A stretch of 64,000 nucleotides of DNA from Pogostemon cablin (lineage: Eukaryota > Streptophyta > Magnoliopsida > Lamiales > Lamiaceae): the NCBI GenBank assembly GCA_023678885.1, contig CM042955.1, positions 33,326,088 through 33,390,087 of the forward strand, in the 5' to 3' direction. Below the pieces are notes generated by a model that was not told where the DNA came from, did not search any database, and saw only the letters and a program-made list of their open reading frames with translations. The position numbers and the translations under genes are program-made. Shown in pieces: positions 22,153-32,448 of the stretch (its first letter is position 1; each line of letters starts with the position of its first letter).

Positions 22153-23677
22153 GAAGGCTCTAATGCCGACGTGCAAGTTTATTCACATTGCTAACAAACC
22201 AATAATGGAGGCCGCGGGAATTTTTACCAATCCCCTCTCCCACTTAGTTATTCAAGACCGAGGGTTTTTACATGCATATAATATTTAAAAATAAAATACG
22301 CAACCTAGCATGCTCATACTTCCAAATATATAACAATAATTGACCAATAAAACAATTATAGCAGTTATATATAAGGAAATAAATTGCCAAAAATAAGTTG
22401 ACTTGATCAACACTCCAACATACATGCATATAATATACCAAATATAATACGCAATCTAGCATGCTTCTATTTAAGGCAATAAATTATAGAGAATCATGCA
22501 TACATATATAACAATAATCAATTAATAAATCAATTATAACAGTTATATAACAGCGAATTCGATTGTTCGCCACCAATCACGAATGCGGACAACTGCGATG
22601 GAGATCGATCTCCCCGCAGCTTGCTCCACCACTCTAGCATCCTGCCCGATCATATTGTAAAGACTCACGCGGAACCTGATGCAGACTAGTCGAACTTGAT
22701 GCAAACCCGCTCGAACCTGGTGCAGCATCGATCGAACCTGATGCAGACCAATCGAACCTGATGCAAATCTGTTCGAACCTGGTGCAGCATCGATCGAACT
22801 TGATGCAGACCAATCGAACCTAATGCAAATCCGTTCGAACCTGGTGCAGCATCGATCGAACCTGATGCAGACCAATCGAACCTGATGCAAATCTGCTCGA
22901 ACCTGGTGCAGCATCGATCGAACCTGATGCAGACCAATCGAACCTGATGCAAATCCGCTCGAACCTGGTGTAGCATCGATCGAACCTGATGCAGACCAAT
23001 CGAACCTGATGAAAATCTGCTCAAACCTGGTGCAGCATCGATCGAACTTGATGCAAATCCGCTCGTCCAAGGGCCTACTTGCACGGAACCAAGTTCAGCC
23101 CAATGCGCAACATCAAACTACACCAACTGTCGTTCAGGGTTCGCAACTTTAGGAACTTGGGAATCCAATCTTCACTGTCCAGAATCTACGCCTGTGAGTT
23201 TTGAACATGCTGTCCAAATTACAGGTCGATCCAACGGTTAGATTGTGAGAAACAACTCTTTTCCCTCGACTGCGCATAACAGAATCGCCCAAAAAACTGC
23301 TTCTGTTTTCGGCGTATTCCCAACAACGGAAAGCTCCAAATACGATCTTCACCGTTCAGAATGTACATCCAAAAATCTGAACGTGCTGACCAAAAGTCAG
23401 CCTGATCCGACGGTTGAAACTCTTGTTATTGCCTTTTCAATATTACTGCGCTGGATTTTCTCTCAATTTCTTCCTTCCATGTGAAATTGACGAACAGTTT
23501 TCGTCGAATCCTCCCACACACAACCATCAATGAACAGATATGATATAGGGTATATTTCACATAGGGATATTCATGATTTGCGGAGTAAAACCAAAACCCT
23601 AAACATGCGATCCTAATTTCGAAAAATTAACCACATGAACCCTAGTCTAACGTGTCACGCTTCACCACGAAACCGAA
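22153..23677. other. Copia K leader and 5' interior
   Basis: Sequence between G and the copia primer site. It contains a roughly 130-bp direct duplication (22265-22400 and 22425-22550, words CATGCATATAATAT and GCAA(C/T)CTAGCATGCT), the 62-bp tandem array at 22690-23062 and two similar blocks with TCCAACGG/TCCGACGG (23230 and 23405). No supported gene. Confidence 0.6.
22690..23062. repeat. 62-bp tandem repeat in the copia leader
   Basis: About six copies with exact 62-bp spacing (TCGAACCTGG at 22711, 22773, 22835, 22897, 22959; TCAAACCTGG at 23021). Each unit is three 20/21-bp subunits beginning TCGAACCTG(G/A)TGCA, so it is a higher-order repeat. Confidence 0.93.
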
Positions 23678-23689
23678 GCTCTGATACCA
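23678..23689 (-). other. Primer binding site of copia K (initiator Met)
   Basis: The minus strand reads TGGTATCAGAGC, the classic copia primer site, two bases from the LTR. Confidence 0.93.
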
Positions 23690-23691
23690 AT

Positions 23692-25093
23692 TGTTGGCGC
23701 TTGGATCATTTTGTTAAGTGAACCGTTAGCATACCATGCGTTTCTTACACAGCGGAAGCAATAAATCATAGAAACGATTACCGTTCACCAGGGTATGTTG
23801 ATGAAGATTAATTCTCGCAGGCAGCCTGCGCAGTCCCACGAGAATGGCCATAACTTCCTCGTCTGATATCGGAATTGAGTGATCTTTGCGTTCAGACGAT
23901 CCTCTCTTCGACAGCTTTCCGTCAGTATATTGATCATCAAATTATGAATACTGTACGAATTTATACAAATTTCGCAAGGTCGCGGACAGCAGCAGCAAAC
24001 TACCTTCTGATCTTCTGCTGTATGTCCCAAGTCCGATCTCGACGTCGTGTGGGCGACGATCTACGAGACCTCCTCAATCTGCTCTCAACCCTCATCACAC
24101 GTGAATAATCAGTTAGATTAGATTAGATTAAATTAGATTAGGGTTCCAGATAAGTTGAGGTGACTTATATACATGGGCTACAGCAGGGACCAGGAGGAGA
24201 AATTGGGTTGGGCCTCCATTGGGCTTAAGTATCCAAGCTTAGCCCAAAGCTTATACTTAAGTCCAATAATAATAATATATTCCACTAAAATATTATTATT
24301 GCACTACCGTACCAATCCCAAAATTACGTTTTGGGCTCCTTCTTATTATGAGCCCGTTAGTCTCCCCATGTTTAAGATATACAATGTCCATTAATTAATT
24401 TAAGTTACTGACAATTCAATTAATTAATATCCAAGAGTAGTACCACTCAACCTCATTATCATGCCGGAATAAATTCCACCTGCAGGATTTACATGATAAT
24501 CCTTATGAGCTCCTCAAGGGGACATCATCAACCTATGACGGATACGGATTCCTTCTACAATCAACAGCACACCATAGAGACAGCACTACTTCCCAACTCA
24601 TCGAGTTTGTTGATTTAATAACATGTAAATCTCACCCATTGATGAATCAAAGAAATACATAATGCCCTACGTGTCGAGGTTATTGTATAGGGATTAAGAG
24701 CACGAACTTCCATAATAACTGAGATCAAGTTCTCCTATAAGTCAGTATAAGTCGAACGATCTCAAGCGGTCCTGCTCAATACACACAAGTGCACTAATGT
24801 GATTCTATAGCCAAGACAAGCTAATACCAAACCACACTACAACCATCCCGATAGAGAGTCCCCGTCTATCTCGATTGTGAGCATCTGTTTATACTTTATA
24901 AGGAAACCGATAATATGATCTTCCGCGTGTTGTCGCACAACATATTATCTACAGTATAAAGTAAGTGGACTATTGCATCGAACATATAAATAAATTATAA
25001 GATGCAATCATTTGATCATATGATTCTCATTTCAAATTAATTGTTATAACATTGTTCATACAAAAAGCTAGACTTTTAGTATACAATCCAACA
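23692..25093 (-). repeat. 5' LTR of copia K
   Basis: 1402 bp, with the same TGTTGG...CCAACA ends as the left copy. The TATA-like TATATAAG lies on the minus strand at 24164-24171. The left and right LTRs are almost identical by eye. Confidence 0.95.
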
Positions 25094-25850
25094 AAGTCAT
25101 CATCCACAATCTCCTCTACTACTTCCACAAACTTGCAATGCTGCTCTTCTGCTGGCCACTGCATCGCCTTGTTCTAGGAGAAGATAATTTCTTTTTTATA
25201 GACACTAAGCCTCAACTCTCCTTTGAATACATCAATCAGAGCTCTTCCAGTTACAAGGAATGGACGCCCCAAGATCAGAGGCATTCCATCCTTGTCATCC
25301 TCTATATCAAGAACTAGAAAATCCACAGGAAAAACCAAATTCGATACCTTTACCAGCACATCTTCAATATCTCCCTCGGGATATGTCAACGACCTATCTG
25401 CTAACTGTAAGGCAACAGATGCAGGCTTCAACTCCCCCAACCAAGCTTCTTGAATACCGAGAAGGGCATCAAATTTATATTGGGTCAAAGATCACATAAT
25501 GCTTTCCCTGCTGGTCCTTTTCCAATCTCACAAGGTATGATGAAGCTTCCAGGATCCTTCAACTTTTCGGGCAGCTTTTTCTGAATCACTGAGCTATAAT
25601 TTTCTGTCATGTTCACTGTTTCCACACTGTTCAGGCTCCTCTTTCTGGAGATGAGTTCCTTAATGAATCTTGCATAGTATGGCATCGACTCCAAAGCCTC
25701 GGAAAAAGGAATACTGATTTGGATGTTCCTCATTACATCAGCAAACTTTCTGAACTTCTCATCCAAGCTTTTCCACAAGAATTTCTGAGGAAAATGAATT
25801 GGTACCTTTGTGATCGGTAATCCCAATATGTCTTTCTTGAATACCACTTC
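25094..25850 (-). pseudogene. Aspartic protease segment of A
   Basis: The minus-strand frame from 25847 reads ILGLPITKVPIHFPQKFL, MPYYARFIKELISRKRSLNS, LKDPGSFIIPCEIGKGPAGK and ALCDL, then a stop where D and C have the active-site Gly (CDLGASINLMP). A frameshift follows, then KPASVALQLADRSLTYPEGD, FPVDFLVLDIEDDKDGMPLI and LGRPFLVTGRALIDVFKGEL. It would have matured the polyprotein. The nonsense codon in the active-site loop disables it. The copia element cuts it at 25093. Confidence 0.9.
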
Positions 25851-26212
25851 TGTTTCTCTTAGTTTTTTAGCTTTCTGTCATTTTTATCAGTGATTTCCAG
25901 ATCAAACTGACTCTGTACAGAATTCGGCTTTGCTGGAAAACCCGGAGGACAGTTCGCCAGCCCACTCAGCTCGAGCAGTGCACAAACCTGGCTGAGTAGG
26001 GCATGGTTCGAACTGGAAGACCCACCTGAACCGGTCTGCAACCCACTCGGCTGGTTCAGATCCCAGCTCAGCTCGAGCTAGTTGCCGAGCAGCGGCCGAG
26101 CGGCCCTGCTCCGACTCTATTTCATCCTGCTTCTGTTCTGCTTCATTCTGCCTCAGTTCTGTATCATTCTGCACCAGTTCTGGACCTTTATAATGCTTCC
26201 TGGACCTCAAAG
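25851..26212 (-). pseudogene. Gag-protease linker of A with CGAGC motif cluster
   Basis: The linker between Gag and protease. The minus-strand frames are Glu/Gln- and Ala-rich (ELRQNEAEQKQDEIESEQGR, then AAARQLARAELGSEPAEWVA). The DNA at 25930-26115 is dense in CCGAGC/GCTCGG/GCTCGAGC words, matching the LTR and the post-pol cluster of A. A stop near 25861 and frameshifts separate it from gag and protease. Confidence 0.7.
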
Positions 26213-27806
26213 TTATCGCATTTGCACTCTTCTTTGGGTTGATTTCTGTATCCGAATGAAACTTCCCTTTCTGAAACTGTTTTGCTGCTGATTCACTGTA
26301 GTGGAGATTTGTCCCATGGAATATGACAAATTCTGCAATTGCTTATTGACTTCTTCATGCTGCTTTATCATATTCGAATCCATGAGTACAATGCAGTTAT
26401 TGATCTTGTTGATGTCAGCATCATTCTTTTTCATGTATCTTGTTAACACTTCATCAATACTGTCCTTCCCTTCTTTAGTCTTAGCACCGTGGTCAAAATT
26501 AGGAGTATATGGAACTGCATTATTCGGATTTAAATAAGAGAAGTTCTCATGCCTCTGATTCTACCAATTTCCTCCTTGATTACTAGGACCTCCCCCTTGG
26601 TTATTCCTTTTTTTAGTTTGAATTACCTTGAGGGTACCTATTTCCTTGCCAATTCTGAGAAGCTCTCGAACCTTGAAGACTCTGTCCCATAGCCCAATTA
26701 GTATCCTCGACCTCTTGAAGGTTCATAACCACATCATCATTTGCAGGTCCTCGGTTGTCTCCCCCATTATTACCTGATATAAGAGTAACCAGATGCTTGT
26801 TCATCTGTTCCAATTGAGTGACAACTTTATCATTCTTATCAGCTTCAGAAAATTTCTCTTCAACCTTTGCAACTTTACCAAGTATGTAAGTCCCTCGGAT
26901 CCTCTCAGATGTCCAATCCCTTGAGTTCAAAGAGATATCATCAAACAATTTTTCTACAACATTGGATGTTTTGCCAAAGATTGTTCCCCCAGCAGAAGCA
27001 TTAACCAACACTCTCGATTCGTTGTCAAAGCCATTATAGAAGACACTGATGAGTAGAGACTTTTTAAATCCATTATGTGGGCATCTCCTCAACGAATCAG
27101 TAAACCTTTCCCAAGCCTCTCCAAACGACTCATCTCTCCTCTGCTTAAATTGATTGATCTCCTATTTCAATAAAAGAACCCTACCCAGTGGCATAAATCG
27201 ATCCACAAATAACTGCTGCAACTCAGTCCAGTTTGAGCAACTGTCTCCTTTCAATTTATCATACCACTCCATTTCCTTATCAACTAATGAAAACTGAAAA
27301 AGCCTCATCTTCCATCTATCATTAGTAGCATCAGCAGGTTTCATTGTATCCATGTAGCTGTTGAAATGCTTAAGATGTTCGTAGGGCTCATCAAAAATGC
27401 CTCCGGCAAAGGTATTTTTCTCCACCATATTAATCAGGGCTGACCTTATGTCATTCGTTTTATCAGCTTGAACGGCTCCAACTACGCCCGATCCTCCTAG
27501 ATTGGTAGACTCGAATGTCTCTCAGATGACGATGTCATCCTCATCAGTTCTATCTCTCATGTCTGTTGTTTCTGATTCTGATTCAGCTTCTTTCGGGATA
27601 ACCTGATTTTCTATATGCTCTTTTTCTTTCTCCTCTACGATTGCTTTCCGATCTGATGTCTCCATTTTCTTCTTCGAAGGTGGTACCTTAGCAGCTTTAG
27701 GAGGTTCTTTGAGATTCTTTCCTGTTCCTTTTCTTTTCCTTGTAGAAGCTTCTATCTCCGGATCAAATTCAAGATTTTTCAATCCTGTCTTCGATCTATT
27801 GTGCAT
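26213..27806 (-). pseudogene. Gag of A
   Basis: It starts at 27806 with MHNRSKTGLKNLEFDPEIEA, the Athila-type Gag start (C has MLTRSKTCELAPYNPKIGAS). One frame continues to 26613 with stops near 27522 and 27161. The Retrotrans_gag core is visible: GGIFDEPYEHLKHFNSYMDT, LFQFSLVDKEMEWYDKLKGD, ERFTDSLRRCPHNGFKKSLL, VLVNASAGGTIFGKTS. After a frameshift near 26610 the C-terminal part (DEVLTRYMKKNDADINKINN, HEEVNKQLQNLSYSMGQIST) is helical or coiled. I see no CCHC zinc knuckle. Confidence 0.88.
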
Positions 27807-27903
27807 GCAATCTTCAAGAAAAATTCAAGGTAAAGACAATTAAATCTCAAAAGAAATATTCTGATTAAATTAGTAATAAAAGATAAATAAACAATTAAAA
27901 TTG

Positions 27904-27923
27904 TCCCCGGCACAACAGCGCCA
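27904..27923 (-). other. Diverged primer binding site of A
   Basis: The minus strand reads TGGCGCTGTTGTGCCGGGGA, which resembles the tRNA-Asp site with one substitution and two extra bases. The spacer AGTTTA separates it from the LTR end, as AGTTCT does in C. Confidence 0.75.
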
Positions 27924-29137
27924 TAAACTTGGTAGGCTTTTCTCGCGCACTCCAATTTAATCCTCAAGTATAAGGATGTCAATTGTAGCAGCAAGTACCC
28001 AAGTTAAATTATCGATCCCACTGAGACATCTAATTATTTATTTATTCTATAAATTACTATTTAATAAGAATCGAGTAACCAAATTACCAAATTTGTTGAA
28101 GTAATTAACTTAATAACGAAATATTAAACTGCTAAATAATTAAAGGCAATAGAAAATAAATCAAATTCTAATCAAGAGATAAGCGACAGTTCTAAGGTAT
28201 CAGATATAGACCAATTAATTTGGGTTACTAAACCTACAATTGTTCATTCATGCAGTTTCAATGAAAATACACCATATAACCCCGTTAACCCACCGAATAT
28301 GATCCGATTTTAAGCTAACAATATATTCTGGTTTAAATCCTAAGGTGCGCAAACATTACCAAGCCTTATTCCTAGATACTAATCAAAGCAAGCAACTATA
28401 CCTCCGGATGATAAGCTCGACTAACAAGATATTTTCTGAAATTACTACAAGGTTCTATTCACTTCCTACTTGAATGTCTAATTGCATTGTTCCACTTGAC
28501 AATTCAAGTATTTGATTTACCAGTTCATGGAATTAAAGTGTTTATAGTGGAACTACTTCAATCCCTACCAGATAGACAATACCAATCATGAACGTACACA
28601 AGCTAACACAATAATTTAAGCATTATAGTAGATGTCATGAATATATTATGAAGACGTTAGGAATCAGAAAAGCAAGTCTTAATAAAATAAGTAAAATCAG
28701 AATATCAACTGCATAAAATCCCAATCTTTGGTCTAGGTTCCCAAATCAAGCAAGTCAAATCATCAAACCCTAGAACTGTTTATAAAATTAGCCCATGAGG
28801 TTACAATCAAAGCTCATGGCTATGCAATTCATATCAAAAATCAAGATAAAAGGAAAGAAAAGATGAGAAACACGAAACCCTAGCGTAAGCGTAAGTCTGC
28901 ATTCCTTCTCTATCTCTCCGATCGTCCGATCTCCCTCAATTAGCACTTGAAACACACTTGGAGATGGATGGAAGATGAAATCATATGTAAATCTGATGTG
29001 CAAGTGTTGGTAGAGTAAATTGATGATGGATTATGGATGGGTTCTCTCCAATTTGTGTATTGATCTTCCCTAATCTCTCTTGGACTCTTGCAGGGCTGTT
29101 TTTCGATGTCTTCTCCCTCAAAACGCGACCTGAAGGG

Positions 29138-29145
29138 TATAAATA
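29138..29145 (-). promoter_or_regulatory. TATA-like box of LTR A
   Basis: The minus strand reads GTGTATTTATACCC just downstream of the CGAGC cluster. It matches the cluster-then-TATA layout of the other LTRs. Confidence 0.5.
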
Positions 29146-29164
29146 CACTGCAGAATCGAACATG

Positions 29165-29370
29165 CCTCGACTGGACCTGATTCTAAGCTACTCGGCACCT
29201 AGCTCGGCCTGAGCTGGGTCATGACTCGGCCGAGTGGCACCCGAGCTGCACCCTTCTGGCTTCCACGTCAGCAGGGTCCCACCTGGACCCACTCGGCTGA
29301 CTTAGCCCACCGAGCGGCACCAGCTCGGCTCGAGTGGCTAGGCGAGCTGCTCCCGAGCTGGTCCGTTACG
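29165..29370. repeat. CGAGC/GCTCG motif cluster in LTR A
   Basis: Dense complementary words (CTCGGCCGAG, CCGAGCTG, CACCAGCTCGGCTCGAGTGG). It is the U3 copy of the cluster also found at 25930-26115 and 4521-4740. Confidence 0.75.
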
Positions 29371-29564
29371 ACTCTGCTCTGCTACGCTTCCAATTTTGTT
29401 CTGTTTTACCCTATTTTCTGCCTTCAAAACTCACAAAAACACTTTAGTAGCCTCAAAATCGTGTAAATCCTTAAACGTACACAATTCCATGCAAAAATAA
29501 TAACTTTCCTAGGTAAAATGGTGTAATGTGCACACATAAAATGTGTGAAATTCCACTCTCAACA

Positions 29565-30499
29565 CACGCCGCTCCACATCAATTCCCTTCCCCTCAGAAA
29601 CAACCTTGTTCCCAAGGTTGAACCAAGGAAACTGCCTTCGAAACTCCTCCTCACTTATCCACTAAGCCTCCTCTTCCGGAAAAGCATTCCATTTGACCAG
29701 CAGTTGCTCAACTGCTCCACCATTTTCTGTCACACTACGCTGACCCAAAACACTCTCAGGCTAGAAAAAAGAGGCCACAGGCAGCTCCAAGGATGCTGGC
29801 AACTCAGCTTCCACTGGGTGATCACCCACCACCCGCTTGAGCTACGAAATGTGAAATACCGGATGGATGCGACTCCCCTTAGGCAGCTCAAGACGGTAAG
29901 CCGCGGGTGCCACCCTCGCCACTATAAGAAATGGCCCATAGAACTTAGCGGACAGTTTGTGATGGGCACTTCTTGCCAACGATAACTGCCGATGAGCCCT
30001 CACCTTAAGAAACACTCGATCTCCAATCTTATAGCTTACGTCACGATGATGGCGGTACGCAAAGCGAACCATCTGATCCCTTGCAAGATCCAAATTTGCT
30101 CGCAACCTTGCCAACATCTCCGTTCTACTTTCGAGCACTTCCGCACTGCCGTGACTTTACATTCCCCAGGCAAGAATCGCCAGATGGAAGGAGGTGGTCG
30201 CCCGTACATCGCCTCAATGGGGTAATTTGAGCCGCCGTTTGAAATGCTGTATTATACCAGTATTCCACCCAAGGTAACCAACCAACCCAGCTCTTGGACT
30301 GCTCCCCCGCAAAACAACGGAGATAGGTCTCCAACACTCGATTCAAAATCTCTGTCTACCTATCTGTTTCTGGATGGTAAGCAGAGCTAAACTTGAGCTG
30401 AGTGCCCGACAACCTGAAAAGTTCTTTCCAAAAATAATTAACAAACAGTAGGTCACGATCACTTACAATGGAGTTTAGAATCCTATGCAGCCGCACAAT
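29565..30499 (-). pseudogene. Integrase C-terminal half and chromodomain of E
   Basis: The minus-strand frame reads LHRILNSIVSDRDLLFVNYF, QLKFSSAYHPETDR, a stop, TEILNRVLETYLRCFAGEQ (the second Asp and the Glu region of the integrase), then MVRFAYRHHRDVSYKIGDRV, SAKFYGPFLIVARVAPAAYR and IHPVFHISQLK. A chromodomain-like end follows: PESVLGQRSV, VEQLLVKWNAFPEEEA and WISEEEFRRQFPWFNLGNKV. Chromodomains are thought to guide insertion to marked chromatin. Stops near 30360, 29762 and 29665 and a possible frameshift near 30150 disable it. It ends in the purine tract GAGGGGAAGGGAAT and a TGATGTGG LTR start. Confidence 0.88.
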
Positions 30500-30754
30500 T
30501 GATTAGAGCTATTTTCACCTACATTTTAGTGTCTTTTTAGATGTGTTTTCATATTATTGTATCCGTATTTTATGTGTTATTTGGTTGTGTTTTGTATTTT
30601 TATTGAAATGTGTGTGAATGAGCTTAAACGTAAGATTTTCACTTTTTATTGGATGCTAAACATGATAAGGAAGATGTAGGAAAAAGCGGATCTCAATTCA
30701 GAGTTGAAACGATGGAGAACGAGCCAAAACAGTGAAGAAAAATAGGAGCCAGCA

Positions 30755-31095
30755 CCAACACGGGCCGTGTAGCCAACACGGCCCTGTAAGAGGTGGCCGT
30801 GCGGCGACACCTAGTCATTCAACACGGGCAACTTAAGGCCATGTCCAGTTGCACGAGTCGAGTTGGCAGCACGAGCCGTGTAGCCAACACGGCCCTGGAA
30901 GAAGTGGCCGTGTGCAGACATCAGAAGAGCCAACACGACCACCCTGTGCCCGTGTTACAACACACGACTTGTGTTGCAGCACACGAGCCGTGTTGCGTAA
31001 TACAGCCCTGTAAGGAAAGGCCGTGCGGCAGCATCAGAAGATACAACACGGCCACCTCGTGGCCGTGTTGCAGAGCACGACTCGTGCCGTGTATG
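30755..31095 (+). repeat. CACGG/CCGTG array in LTR D
   Basis: About four imperfect blocks, each with the words AACACGG, GGCCGTG and CACGA(G/C)(C/T)CGTG. The blocks are roughly 110 bp apart. It sits in U3, upstream of TATA. Confidence 0.75.
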
Positions 31096-31118
31096 TTCCT
31101 GCAGAAATTTCCAGATCC

Positions 31119-31147
31119 TTCTAGAAGCCTCCATAGGGGTATAAATA
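31119..31147 (+). promoter_or_regulatory. HSE-like palindrome and TATA box of LTR D
   Basis: TTCtaGAAgccTCC at 31119-31132 (two good units and one degraded unit) lies just upstream of TATAAATA in GGGGTATAAATACCCC, a 7-bp inverted repeat around AA. Confidence 0.55.
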
Positions 31148-32307
31148 CCCCTTTATTCAACAATTGGAGGAGATCCGAAAATCCTATCCTCTACACACAC
31201 ATCACACACCATTTCTTCCATTTTCCACCTTCATCTTCATCCATCTTCATCCACCCATCATATCTTCCATTTTTGGTGCTAAAGACTTCAAAATCAAGAG
31301 CTAGAGGTGGAGATCAAGAAGAATAGAAGATTCTCTTCAAGAAATTGATAGGGAAGAATCCATTCATTTTGTATTTCTTTAGATCTAAGACTATGGGTAT
31401 TTGTAATGAATCATTTATTTATTTTGTTACCCTTATCATGTTAGGTAATCCCTCTAGTGGGATTAGGAGCATGAAGAGCATATTAGATTTATATTATCAT
31501 GTGGATTAAATTGGTTTTTGGTTTAATTGATGTTGATTTCTAATCATGGAGTTTAATTGTCTTGATGTTGTGATGCCATGGTTTGTTATTCATGAATGTT
31601 TATTGGTTTAATGGATTGTTGATCAGTGAATTGATTTATGGTGATTAAATTCTATCATGATGTTCATGTATGTATTGCTTGGAGTGAGACGGAAACGACC
31701 CTCTATAGTATTAGGAAGGCATGAATAGACATTGAGTTTGGGTTTGACCGAAAGGATATTTGAATTCAATGAGGGGAACCAATCCATTCGTTGGCCTTAG
31801 TACACAAAAAGGGAGAGTTTAATCTAACTAGTACCTAGATGGAAGGGGTTAATGTTGGGCTTTGATCTTAAGTGCTTTTGGGAGTCTAAAATGGATCAAC
31901 AACCTTTGTAACCCGAAAGGGAGCTTAGGATACAATCGTGATCACCCTTAGTCTACATCAATTGAGTTGAATTCCTTTTGCATGATAATATGAATCGAGT
32001 GTGCTTGGATGTTTCTAATCCCATGTTTTCCATACTTGAACTTTAGCACCCATTTTCTTTACTTGTTATTCATCTTCACTTGTAATTTCTCTTATTTGCT
32101 ATTTTTATTTACTTGTTACTTGTTTTAGTTGTTAATCAATCTCAAAACCCCCAATCATCTTTACAAAAACAACATGAACATGAGCTCACGTATTTTGCTA
32201 GTCCGAACATAACTCCTTTATGGATTGATAATTTTTCTTGGGATATACTACTACAACGATCGAGTATTCTTGCTCGTGAGTGCTATAAAAATAGGCAAAC
32301 AAGAAAA

Positions 32308-32325
32308 TGGCGCCGTTGCCGGGGA
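32308..32325 (+). other. Primer binding site of D
   Basis: TGGCGCCGTTGCCGGGGA, a perfect tRNA-Asp-type site, six bases after the LTR end. Confidence 0.9.
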
Positions 32326-32448
32326 GTTTGACGGACTAATCGAGTACTGTGTTATTGTTTTAGTTGTTCTTGATAAGGATTCTTTTTATTTTCTTTTATT
32401 TATTATTTGTGTTTGTGGTCTCACTCTTGGCCTTTTCGTAGGTGTTTT

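Larger units (their letters stand above)
9995..25093 (-). mobile_element. Ty1/copia retrotransposon K, with G nested inside
   Basis: Two 1402-bp LTRs (9995-11396 and 23692-25093) with TGTTGG...CCAACA ends are flanked by the 5-bp duplication AAGTC (9990-9994 and 25094-25098). The primer site GCTCTGATACCA (23678-23689) and the purine tract next to the left LTR show it is read right to left. After removing G, the interior is about 5.5 kb. Recognisable protease, integrase, RT and RNase H stretches occur in copia order but full of stops and frameshifts, although the two LTRs are almost identical. It sits in the pro-RT spacer of A. Confidence 0.95.
1858..29564 (-). mobile_element. Athila-type LTR retrotransposon A (old, host of nested insertions)
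   Basis: Element A is read right to left: 5' LTR 27930-29564, PBS 27904-27923, gag 26213-27806, linker 25851-26212, protease 25094-25850, protease-RT spacer 9586-9994, RT, RNase H and INT 8026-5258, and a post-pol region with an env-position ORF (3720-2143). Two foreign blocks interrupt it: a solo LTR at 8027-9585 and the copia element at 9995-25093. Removing each block and one copy of its target duplication rejoins the reading frames. The 3' LTR is not visible and probably lies left of element B. Every coding segment carries stops or frameshifts, so A is dead. It is inserted in the start of the 3' LTR of chromovirus E. Confidence 0.87.
27930..29564 (-). repeat. 5' LTR of A
   Basis: About 1.63 kb. 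It is read from TGTTGAGAGTGGAATTTCAC at 29564 to TACCA at 27930. The exact right end could be 2 bp further (TGTGTTGAG). It contains the CGAGC/GCTCG cluster at 29165-29370 and a TATTTATA box. The family differs from B, C and D. Confidence 0.8.
30500..32301 (+). repeat. 5' LTR of D
   Basis: 1802 bp from TGATTAGAGCTATTTTCACC to GGCAAACA. It holds a long CACGG/CCGTG array (30755-31095), CTTCTAGAAG at 31118-31127 and TATAAATA at 31140. Confidence 0.95.

Noticed and set aside
22543..23084. Two overlapping minus-strand ORFs (175 and 132 codons) in the copia leader
   Set aside because: They are products of the 62-bp tandem array, which is open in several frames and gives shifted copies of the same peptide; not a gene.
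27930..29581. Reading 27930-29581 as the 3' LTR of chromovirus E
   Set aside because: It is followed on the minus strand by a primer site and the Gag of A, and its word cluster matches other parts of A. Only the last ~15 bp (29565-29581) fit the E LTR start.
30755..31095. CRISPR-like array
   Set aside because: The repeats are irregular in length and spacing, self-complementary, and lie inside a plant LTR; no cas genes are near.
30793..31326. A 177-codon ORF in the 5' LTR of D
   Set aside because: It runs through the U3 word array and across the TATA box; low-complexity His/Arg-rich translation, so a chance frame.
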